From assembly GCA_031282385.1 (NCBI GenBank), contig JAITDV010000024.1:1-7418 (forward strand): a stretch of DNA of 7,418 bases. Direction: 5' to 3'. A program made the position numbers and the translations under genes. Below are positions 1 to 6,127 of this stretch, piece after piece. The DNA is from Planctomycetaceae bacterium (lineage in GTDB: Bacteria; Planctomycetota; Planctomycetia; Pirellulales; Thermoguttaceae). Every line of letters starts with the position of its first letter. The first letter of the stretch is position 1. A model generated the notes under the pieces. That model did no database searches and was not told the DNA's origin. It saw only the letters and a program-made list of their open reading frames with translations.

Positions 1-2105
1 GGAGGTTGGAATTTAACGCCGTGTGGATCAAGGAATGTCCAAGTCCGGCATTGTTGAAGGAAGCTCGCGAAGCTGGAGTTTGGTTGATTTGTAAGCCGCC
101 GAGTCCGAATGAAATTGCTAACTCTAAAATTTACACCGATCCGATTCAATTAGACAAAATAAAAGAAACAGACGCCAATATATCTATTGCCAGTCCAATT
201 TATGACAACGTTTTAGTGTGGGACTTGGGGGATGATTGCACGCAACCGCGTCATCAAGAAGATACAAATCGGGCAACCCTATTGCAAAGTGCGGATCGAA
301 GTCGGCATCGACCGCTTATTTGTACAGCGCGAAGCGGAGTTTGGGAGTATAGCCGTATTGTTGATATTCTTTTGGTGGAAAGCAAACCGCTTTTATCGTC
401 GCTTGACTTCAATGAACTTGCGGTTTGGCAAAATAATTATCCGGCATTAGCGCGTCCCGATACGCCGTTTTGGACAACAATTCAAACCGATGTCGATCCG
501 AAACTTGCAAACCAATGGATATTATTTGGCGGTAATACACACGAAATTTGCGCGATTACCCACGACCAAATCAAAATGCAAGTCCACCAAGCACTTTCTT
601 GCGGAATGCACGGAATAATATTTACGTCCAACACGCCGCTTACCAACAACGATCCCGTAACTGAATATCGCCGTATTTCGCTTGAGTTATTGAATTGGGA
701 GTTACAATTGGCGGAAGATTGGTTTGCGGGCGGTCGCGACCAACCTTTAATCGTTAAATCAACCGGACATGGGCAAATGAAAGCCGCAATTCTCCAAGCT
801 GGACGAACTCGTTTACTTGTTCCGATTTGGCAAGAGCGTAACAGTCAATTTGCTGTTAGCGGCGCTTTTGAAGGTTCGGTTAGATTTGTAATCCCGGGGA
901 TTCCTGATACTTATGGAGCTTATCTTCTTGTTCCGAACCGTATGTTTCCGCTGACGACACGGCGAGTTGCCGGTGGTACGGAGGTGTTGTTGGAGGAAGT
1001 GAGTTTGAATTCGTTGGTTTATTTTGGCGAGATTGACGGATTTTATGCAAGGGTTGGCGAGCGGGCAAAAATTATTGGGGAACGTTGTGCATATTTATCG
1101 TGCCGTTTGGCGGAGTTGCAATTAACATCAACCCGACAAATTCTGGATACATTAAAACAAGCAAAAGAATCAAACACTATTCCAATTCATCCGCGGGATA
1201 AATTGCCGTTAATTGCGCTTCAAGAGCAAGAGTCGCATATTCGTATGACACGTCATGCAATTGAGATTGCGAAGAGTTTTATACATCAATCGCCTCCAGC
1301 TTACGGAATGGCATACTTGCAAGCAGAAAGAGCAACCCGCGGATTACGTGTTGTTTCACGCGATATTTTACGTGAAGCGACACGGCATGATTTGAACGCT
1401 TGTATGACGCCGGTGTCGGTGTCTTTTGCAACTTTACCTTATTACCTGACGGCTTTCCAACGTACTGCCAATGCAACTCTTGGACAAAATAGATTGTCGT
1501 GCGGCGACATGGAAGATATAGGAAGTTGGCAACGCAGCGGATGGCATTCGCAACGGCATAAAATTGAAGGTGTAACCGAATATATTTCAATTTCGGCAAC
1601 AGCTTGCCGCTCTGGGGCAAACGGGTTAAGAATTATTACTCAAACGGAAAACGGAGAAAATAAACCAAAACAAATTGAAACTGTGCCAATTTGGGTAATT
1701 TCGCCGCCGATTGGTGTGCGGATGGGAGAAATGATTTGTGTGAGCGGTTGGATTCGGTTGCCAGCGGCAATTGAATCTGGCGTGGACGGTTTAACAATTT
1801 TTGATTCGCTTGGAGGTGAATCGTTGGCGTTGAGATTTAGGGAAACGCATGGGCAATGGCGAGAGTTTGCGTTTTATAGATATGTGCCGGATAATTCAAA
1901 TTATTATGTGTATTTTGCGTTGAATGGTTTGGGCGAAGTGCATATTGACGATGTTCGTGTCTGCACAGTCCAATTTGAACAACCTCGACCAATTCTCCCA
2001 GAAATCCGACCAACTCCAACTTTACCAAGAATCCCAATTGACCGCCTAAATCCACTACAATACTTGCCAAACCTACCAAACTTGAGCAATACAGGAACAA
2101 ACTAA
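1..2105 (+). CDS. Large planctomycete-type glycosidase-like protein, 5'-partial
   Basis: The frame is open from the window edge (first full codon at base 3) to TAA at 2103-2105. The TTG at 6 is probably not the real start: the codons around it read RLEFNAVWI, which resembles an internal strand of a family that begins further upstream, and no convincing leader is visible. Counting that TTG as residue 1, residues 1-240 alternate short strands and helices like a TIM-barrel (FNAVWI, then LKEAREAGVWLI; later GMHGIIFTSNTPL and LELLNWELQLAEDWFAGG). Residues 245-340 are beta-rich, 340-465 mostly helical, and about 500-655 look like a jelly-roll carbohydrate-binding-like domain (GDMEDIGSWQRSGW at the start, SPPIGVRMGE and VSGWIRLP in the middle, HIDDVRV at the end). 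Residues 658-699 are a Pro/Leu/Asn-rich tail. Family knowledge suggests a secreted or envelope protein acting on polysaccharide. No catalytic acid pair can be assigned, so enzymatic activity is inference; a purely binding or structural role is possible. Confidence 0.8.
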   Translation, partial: RLEFNAVWIKECPSPALLKEAREAGVWLICKPPSPNEIANSKIYTDPIQLDKIKETDANISIASPIYDNVLVWDLGDDCTQPRHQEDTNRATLLQSADRSRHRPLICTARSGVWEYSRIVDILLVESKPLLSSLDFNELAVWQNNYPALARPDTPFWTTIQTDVDPKLANQWILFGGNTHEICAITHDQIKMQVHQALSCGMHGIIFTSNTPLTNNDPVTEYRRISLELLNWELQLAEDWFAGGRDQPLIVKSTGHGQMKAAILQAGRTRLLVPIWQERNSQFAVSGAFEGSVRFVIPGIPDTYGAYLLVPNRMFPLTTRRVAGGTEVLLEEVSLNSLVYFGEIDGFYARVGERAKIIGERCAYLSCRLAELQLTSTRQILDTLKQAKESNTIPIHPRDKLPLIALQEQESHIRMTRHAIEIAKSFIHQSPPAYGMAYLQAERATRGLRVVSRDILREATRHDLNACMTPVSVSFATLPYYLTAFQRTANATLGQNRLSCGDMEDIGSWQRSGWHSQRHKIEGVTEYISISATACRSGANGLRIITQTENGENKPKQIETVPIWVISPPIGVRMGEMICVSGWIRLPAAIESGVDGLTIFDSLGGESLALRFRETHGQWREFAFYRYVPDNSNYYVYFALNGLGEVHIDDVRVCTVQFEQPRPILPEIRPTPTLPRIPIDRLNPLQYLPNLPNLSNTGTN

Positions 2106-2532
2106 ACAAAAACTAATAACCTATTCTGCCGCAAGATACACAAAATCAAAAATTAACGTAACTATTCAGTCACGGTTTCAATTGTTTAGAAAAAAAGTGG
2201 TTTAGGGAATAGGAACGAAGCAGACTAAAACGCAGCATTCTAAAGTAAACAACCCTTATTTATCCAATTTCCCTTAGTAGCAGACAACGCCCCAAAAATG
2301 CATCATTATGACCTTATTCTTTTTCTTTCGATGGTGAATTTAAGACAATATCGAACAAAACATAAGGGCGAGTTGGGGAGGGATTTTTAACTACTAAGGT
2401 TAATTTGACAAATAAGGGTTGGAATATTAGAGCTGTTCGGAAAATTATCTTGTTCTGTGCGGATTTATTGGGCTTGGGGAACAGAATTGTTGAAAATAAT
2501 AAACATACGACTGAATAGATACAAATTAACAA
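2106..2532. other. Non-coding interval after the large gene
   Basis: No supportable gene lies here. A 72-codon minus-strand frame (2314-2532) has no ribosome binding site and runs through the right arm of an inverted repeat, so it is treated as chance. No GC-rich hairpin with a T-run follows the stop at 2105, so no intrinsic terminator for the large gene can be named. The notable content is the 31-bp inverted repeat listed separately. Confidence 0.6.
2250..2421. repeat. 31-bp imperfect inverted repeat around a 110-bp core
   Basis: The arm at 2250-2280 begins CAACCCTTATTT and ends CCTTAGTAG. The arm at 2391-2421 is its reverse complement with about five mismatches, beginning CTACTAAGG and ending AAATAAGGGTTG. 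The 110-bp interior has no recognised coding content. The layout resembles a decayed short transposon or MITE with terminal inverted repeats, but the bases flanking the two ends do not show a clear target-site duplication. It is unrelated in sequence to the TA-flanked elements at 2535 and 5936. A large stem-loop transcribed after the gene ending at 2105 is another possibility. Confidence 0.5.
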
Positions 2533-2534
2533 TA

Positions 2535-2750
2535 GACCTTTTCTCTAACCTAAAAATACATCAACGCAACAAAAAACCTACAACGAAAAACCGCCTTTAA
2601 CTCCTCCGAGACCACCCCTAACCCCTCCGAAGGAGGGGAATAATAATACGCCTCCGAGTGAGGGGAATAAGGAGACGCCTCCTTCGGAGGCGAATATTCC
2701 CCTCCTTCGGAGGGGTCAGTGGTGGTCTCCTACAGGTTAGCGAAAAGGTC
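2535..2750 (+). mobile_element. MITE-like element, copy 1 (216 bp)
   Basis: The ends are 17-bp terminal inverted repeats, GACCTTTTCTCTAACCT on the left and the complement of GACCTTTTCGCTAACCT on the right, with one mismatch. TA lies immediately outside each end (2533-2534 and 2751-2752), the target duplication expected for IS630/Tc1-mariner-type transposition. The interior is asymmetric: an AT-rich arm of about 56 bp follows the left repeat, then a GC-rich nested palindrome runs from GAGACCACC (2608-2616) to GGTGGTCTC (2721-2729). Inside it are hairpins at 2622-2638, 2676-2692 and 2699-2715, each a CCTCC arm and a GGAGG arm separated by three bases. It is too short to encode a transposase, so it would have to be mobilised in trans. 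A second copy lies at 5936-6125 in the opposite orientation. Confidence 0.8.
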
Positions 2751-2752
2751 TA

Positions 2753-3485
2753 ATATTGTTTAAACTTAGCGGAATGAGGTTAGGGACAAGAACAGATGAA
2801 CGAATGACAGATAGAAACACGGAGATATAACATAAACACAACTAATTAGTTGCAAAATCTATTATTGGATTAGAAAAAATAACGCAATCATTCTTCACAG
2901 GTTTATTTGGCTTTAGGTAACAAATTGTTGCAGACTACAAAATCACCTGACAACGACGGCGGTTTATAAGAAAAATCAAAGCTACGACCATGACGGTGGA
3001 CCGAACTTCAGCCAACGCAGCCAATAGTTCGCATGACCGCAGCTCTGACTATAGACCGAGTCAAACAGGAAACTTACGCCGGTTTCTCAATTCACTCGAC
3101 CAGTATCACAAAAAATCACCCAACTTGCAGCCGGTGAAACATGAATTAAACCACTGCTTTGAGGTACCATTTACGTGTTTGCAAAATATATGCCAGAATC
3201 TTTAGAGAAAAATTTTTTGGCAAAGCAAAAGATAAAAAATAGACCTAAATTCAAAAAAATAAAACAGAACTATACAACCAAATAACAATTTACAATAAAA
3301 CACAGATTCCAAAATATTTCTAATTTTCTCAAAAAAATTCTTGAATTACCATCAAATAACTCAATATCTTTTTGAAATCCGTTATATTTCACGGCTTAAT
3401 TCCGTCAAAAGTCACAGTTTTGCACATTTTAATCCGAAGTTCCAGAGAAAATTTGTCAAAATTTGACGTAATCAATTATAAGTTA
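2753..3485. other. Non-coding or decayed interval
   Basis: No gene can be supported in this 0.7-kb stretch. A 71-codon plus-strand frame (2990-3205) has ATG but no Shine-Dalgarno sequence and no recognisable family. The part from about 2950 to 3150 is richer in GC than its surroundings, which could mark an old coding remnant, although all three plus frames and the minus frames I read carry stops or unfamiliar sequence. After about 3200 it is strongly A-rich. A perfect short palindrome, GTCAAAATTTGAC, lies at 3455-3467. A 40-bp segment at 2891-2930 resembles 2453-2492. Confidence 0.5.
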
Positions 3486-3530
3486 ATGATATAGATAAAA
3501 TAGGCTTATGATATAGATAAAATAGGCTTA
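3486..3530. repeat. Perfect 22-bp tandem duplication
   Basis: A 22-bp unit starting ATGATATAGATAAAATAGG occurs twice with no spacer (3486-3507 and 3508-3529), and the identity extends one base into 3530. It lies directly left of the transposase remnant, with the first base of the GC-richer sequence only a few bases away. It could be slippage in AT-rich DNA or a footprint of the insertion. Each unit contains TAAAAT, which resembles a -10 box, but no good -35 box is spaced from it. Confidence 0.85.
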
Positions 3531-3599
3531 GAAGTGTGGTCATGTAAACGATGTCTATTTCCCTATTGGCGCATTTGTACGATGGTCTATAACATCGGC

Positions 3600-3999
3600 A
3601 TGTATGTAGCTCAAATTCCTAACCGTGGTTCCCGTCCAACCTACCTTCTCCGCGAATCCTATTGCGAGAACGGCAAGGTGAAAAACCATACTGTTGGTAA
3701 TATTACCTCAACTTAGCCCGGCGAAAATCACCATCATCTCCCAGGTGCTTCAATGCTCCGAACTCCTCCCCGCTTCGGACTTCCGAGTTCTCCGTTCACG
3801 CCCTCACGGTCACGTTGGTGCGGTTCTTCGCGCCTTCCGGCAACTCGGTCTCGATACGCTTATTTCCCGCGAGCCCTGCCGTCAACGCCGTCTTATTCTT
3901 GCCATGATCGCGCAACGTATTATCGCCCCGCGTTCCAAACTTGGCACGACCTGAGAATGGGAACAGACGACGCTTGCCATGTCTAATGAAATTCAATAA
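3600..3999 (+). pseudogene. IS1634-type transposase remnant, N-terminal part only
   Basis: The frame from ATG at 3600 reads MYVAQIPNRGSRPTYLLRE and then GKVKNHTVGNIT, the usual N-terminus of IS1634-family (IS4-superfamily) transposases. It stops at TAG 3714-3716. Removing one of the two A bases at 3710-3711 joins it to the next frame, which reads LSPAKI, then FRVLRSRPHGHVGAVLRAFRQLGLDTLI, then LILAMIAQRIIAPRSKLGTT. A TGA at 3952-3954 replaces the Arg expected in the family's TTR-x-W-x-x-TTLA motif, since EWEQTTLA follows in frame; the next stop is 3997-3999. Only about 130 codons of a protein usually near 550-600 residues remain, and the catalytic DDE core is missing, so it cannot be active. 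It is richer in G and C than its neighbours, consistent with later arrival. The IS left end may lie near 3531, but no terminal repeat partner is present. Confidence 0.8.
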
Positions 4000-4000
4000 T

Positions 4001-4095
4001 GACGCCCTTTCAAGGCTAAAATTTTTTTGTTATCCTTTTCGTAGGGCGACACCTTACGCTATTGATGTTGGGCTTTCAGCCCATTTTCACGAACT
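4001..4095. repeat. Hairpin-rich intergenic palindrome cluster
   Basis: Three short palindromes follow one another: GCCCTTTCAAGGC at 4004-4016 (imperfect), CGTAGGGCGACACCTTACG at 4040-4058 (seven-pair stem including one G-T pair, five-base loop), and GGGCTTTCAGCCC at 4070-4082 (perfect five-pair stem, three-base loop). This looks like a REP-like dispersed repeat of the kind scattered through planctomycete and other environmental genomes; that resemblance is from memory. It sits at the point where transposase similarity ends and 3' of the flavodoxin gene on the other strand. There it may also protect or end the flavodoxin transcript, though no run of U follows a strong stem on that strand. Confidence 0.5.
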
Positions 4096-4164
4096 TAACG
4101 TAAAACATATTTGTCGAACATTTCACAATAAAAAAATTTCCGCCGAATAATTTTATTTTGTTGA

Positions 4165-4584
4165 TTAGCCGCATAATTTCCCGAAATTTTTACACTTATC
4201 AATATCATTGCCCGATGGCGCCTCATTGACAATCAACGACTCGCCAACCATTACCGCTCCCGCAGTACGCATTCTTTCCGTCCAAGTATCCATCCATTGA
4301 CCGCTGCCCCACCCATACGAACCAAAAAGACCAAGTTTTTTGCCACTAAGACTGCTCTCAATTTTTGCAATAAATGGCTCAAACTCTGTGTCTTCCAATG
4401 CCTCATCGCCCATTGACGGGCAACCTAAAAATGCAACATCAGCATTCAAAACATCCGTATCACTAACATCACCAACTTGTTTGATCGAGACTTCTGCCCC
4501 TGTTGATTCTGCACCTTCTTTAATTAAATTTGCCATCGCTTCAGTGTTACCCGTTCCTGACCAGTAAACGATTGATACTTTCAT
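4165..4584 (-). CDS. Flavodoxin (short-chain, FMN-binding)
   Basis: This encodes a complete 139-residue electron-transfer protein with ATG at 4584-4582 and TAA at 4167-4165. The FMN phosphate loop is SGTGNT at residues 9-14 inside IVYWSGTGNTEAMAN. The loop that rearranges on reduction of the flavin is GCPSMGDE (54-61). The second flavin loop is GLFGSYGWGSGQWM (85-98), where Trp92 should stack on the isoalloxazine ring. Length and motifs closely match Megasphaera elsdenii and Clostridium beijerinckii flavodoxins, which are soluble cytoplasmic proteins that replace ferredoxin when iron is short. A good ribosome binding site precedes the start. It is transcribed alone: no gene is adjacent on the same strand. 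It lies between the two inverted MITE copies, next to a dead transposase. The gene itself looks intact and functional. Confidence 0.97.
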   Translation of the reverse strand: MKVSIVYWSGTGNTEAMANLIKEGAESTGAEVSIKQVGDVSDTDVLNADVAFLGCPSMGDEALEDTEFEPFIAKIESSLSGKKLGLFGSYGWGSGQWMDTWTERMRTAGAVMVGESLIVNEAPSGNDIDKCKNFGKLCG

Positions 4585-4588
4585 AATT

Positions 4589-4595
4589 TCTCCTT
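4589..4595 (-). promoter_or_regulatory. Ribosome binding site of the flavodoxin gene
   Basis: On the minus strand AAGGAGA lies four bases before the ATG, a near-ideal Shine-Dalgarno sequence. It fixes the start at 4584 and contrasts with glgA, which lacks such a site. Confidence 0.8.
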
Positions 4596-4633
4596 ATCAT
4601 TTAATAATGAATTTATTGTCAATTCAAAACACG

Positions 4634-4662
4634 AATATACCGAACATAACTCCAAATTTCAC
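4634..4662 (-). promoter_or_regulatory. Possible sigma70-type promoter for the flavodoxin gene
   Basis: On the minus strand TATATT (4639-4634) is preceded, with a 17-base spacer, by GTGAAA (4662-4657). This would give a leader of roughly 45 bases. The sequence is AT-rich and such matches are common, so this is weak. A separate TTGACA lies closer to the gene (about 4616-4621) but has no good -10 box at the right distance. Confidence 0.25.
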
Positions 4663-5800
4663 CAATACTAACTTTGCCAAGTTGTGCTTTGATAACTTAA
4701 AAAAGAATGTAAACGCAATTAAAGTTGCCGCAAATTAAATTACTCTCTCCTAAACTTGCAACCCGCGTAGCCCCATTCGCACGTAGGTTAACTTAATCGG
4801 AAGCCTATTTTAATTTTTTTGCGTTACCGAAATTCTGAAGCGTGTTCGTTATAAACGCAAACAGGTTCAAAAAACCCGCGATAGTATCGGAAAGCAATCG
4901 GAGCAAATTCTTGGGGATTGCTCGCTCAATACCATCGACGAGTTGATTGTATTTGCCGTTTATCAATTACCTTTTTACCGAAATCTATCGACGCCGGAAA
5001 CCAAAACCGCCAACCCTACAAAGCGGTCCCAACCAATAGGCTTCCAACACCAAATAAATTCGGACTAACTAACAAACACTATTGCAAATAACAATCTAAA
5101 CAATACAAAAAACGACTTAACGAAGTGTTTGATATAATGAACTATCATCGCCCAAAAAAACCATTGCTCCACAGAATCAAAAAATTCATTCCTTGAATTA
5201 CTTGATCGGCTAAACAAATTTCGGAGCAATGACAATTTTCAACTTACATCATCCTTAAAAATTTCGCCTCAAATCACGGAACCCTAAAACCGCAATTAAA
5301 AACGAAAAATTCTGACACCCAACATATACCAATCTACGCCGCTACTTCGTCCCGATATTGCAACCAAACCCAAACTCCGCAAAAAAATCAAATCTCAAAA
5401 ACCGTATAATCCCTAAAATATACAGCTCAAAAAACTCAACTCTCTCACTTCACGGAAACACAATTCAATAAAATACGCCCGCCGAATTGGACGAACAAAC
5501 GCAATTTTCCGAATTGTTTGTCTAGTCTAACTTGCAATAGTGGTAAAATTATGCCGCCACTTTTCATTTCGTCAATAGGGGGAGATTCGTGGAAATGTCA
5601 GATTTAAGAAGTTAATTGTTTTAATTTAGGAGAATGCAACAGAACCTATTGGTATTACAAATAGTAGGACAACTCTAAATTTTATTTTTGTTTCACGCAA
5701 AAATGCCAAAAACGTAGAGACTTAAATTAAGGGAGACCTTCTAAAAATCTATTTTTTACGGAAATATTAAAATTTTCAGAATAGGCAAATTTAGACAATA
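4663..5800. other. Gene desert of about 1.1 kb
   Basis: No supported gene is present. A short GC-richer patch at about 4758-4800 reads like a piece of dispersed repeat. A plus-strand stretch without stops (4814-5068, about 84 codons) has no normal start or ribosome binding site and no family I recognise. From 5070 to 5560 the plus strand is rich in A and C with stops in all frames. A nested set of inverted repeats lies at 5163-5230. Smaller palindromes are CAATTTTCCGAATTG at 5503-5517 and a GTGG/CCAC pair near 5541-5559. I see no tRNA, CRISPR or terminator. Confidence 0.5.
5163..5230. repeat. Nested inverted repeats forming one branched-free stem
   Basis: Three pairs are nested in register: ATTGCTCC 5163-5170 with GGAGCAAT 5223-5230, ATCAA 5176-5180 with TTGAT 5202-5206, and AATTCA 5183-5188 with TGAATT 5194-5199. 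The outer pair is perfect over eight bases. The right side has a longer unpaired stretch (5207-5222). It could be a structured RNA element or a degenerate repeat; no neighbouring gene explains it. Confidence 0.35.
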
Positions 5801-5919
5801 AATTTATTTTGTCCACGAATTGACACAAATTTGCACAAATTATTTAATTCGTGGACAAAATGAATTTTTATAAGTTCTATTATGATCAATTTTGCGAAAA
5901 TTCGTGGGCAAAGTGAATT
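5801..5919. repeat. Three copies of a 21-bp AATTCGTGG motif
   Basis: One copy is inverted at 5801-5821 and two are direct at 5846-5866 and 5899-5919. The shared core is AATTCGTGGACAAAATG followed by AATT. The first pair matches with one mismatch, forming a long stem around a 24-base loop; the third copy differs from the second at two positions. Overlapping the first copy are three degenerate ten-base units, CACGAATTGA, CACAAATTTG and CACAAATTAT (5814-5843). Related short intergenic repeats containing ATTCGTG occur in several bacterial phyla (from memory). A fourth, partial match lies at 6451-6467. Confidence 0.7.
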
Positions 5920-5935
5920 ATTTGATGTTTCAATA

Positions 5936-6125
5936 GACCTTTTCGCTAACCTGTAGGAGACCACCCCTGACCCCTCCGAAGGAGGTGAATTATTCGCCTC
6001 TCTTGGAGGCGTCTTCTTATTCCCCTCCTTCGGAGGGGTTAGGGGTGGTCTCGGAGGAGTTAAAGGCGGTTTTTTGTTGTAGGTTTTTTATTGCGTTGAT
6101 GTATTTTTAGGTTAGAGAAAAGGTC
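5936..6125 (-). mobile_element. MITE-like element, copy 2 (190 bp, inverted)
   Basis: This is the reverse complement of the element at 2535-2750. It has the same 17-bp ends (GACCTTTTCGCTAACCT on the left here, complement of GACCTTTTCTCTAACCT on the right) and TA directly outside both ends (5934-5935 and 6126-6127). Over the AT-rich arm and first hairpin, about 110 bp, I count two differences from copy 1, so the two copies are recent relatives. It is 26 bp shorter because copy 1 carries an extra internal GGGGAATAA-containing segment. Its central hairpin is also less perfect. Read on the plus strand, the GC-rich core is followed by GGCGGTTTTTTG, which could weakly end transcription coming from the left before glgA. 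Confidence 0.8.
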
Positions 6126-6127
6126 TA

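Noticed and set aside
232..450. 72-codon plus-strand frame inside the large gene
   Set aside because: It overlaps the long frame entirely, has no ribosome binding site and no family resemblance.
1279..1620. 113-codon minus-strand frame opposite the large gene
   Set aside because: It is an antisense shadow; the plus-strand frame is continuous and has recognisable domain order.
2314..2532. 72-codon minus-strand frame
   Set aside because: It crosses an inverted-repeat arm, lacks a ribosome binding site and has no recognisable family.
2990..3205. 71-codon plus-strand frame starting MTVDRTSANAANSS
   Set aside because: No Shine-Dalgarno sequence, no family and no neighbouring gene. The higher GC is mentioned in the interval entry, but a gene call is not justified.
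3941..4150. 69-codon plus-strand frame over the palindromes
   Set aside because: It spans the end of the broken transposase in the wrong frame and the palindromic repeat, which explains the open frame.
4340..4567. 75-codon plus-strand frame opposite flavodoxin
   Set aside because: It is a shadow of the well-supported flavodoxin gene.
5801..5919. CRISPR array
   Set aside because: There are only three units, one is inverted, spacing is uneven and no cas gene is present.
2535..6125. Composite transposon made by the two MITE copies
   Set aside because: Each copy has its own intact ends and TA pair, and no transposase lies between them, so two independent insertions are simpler.
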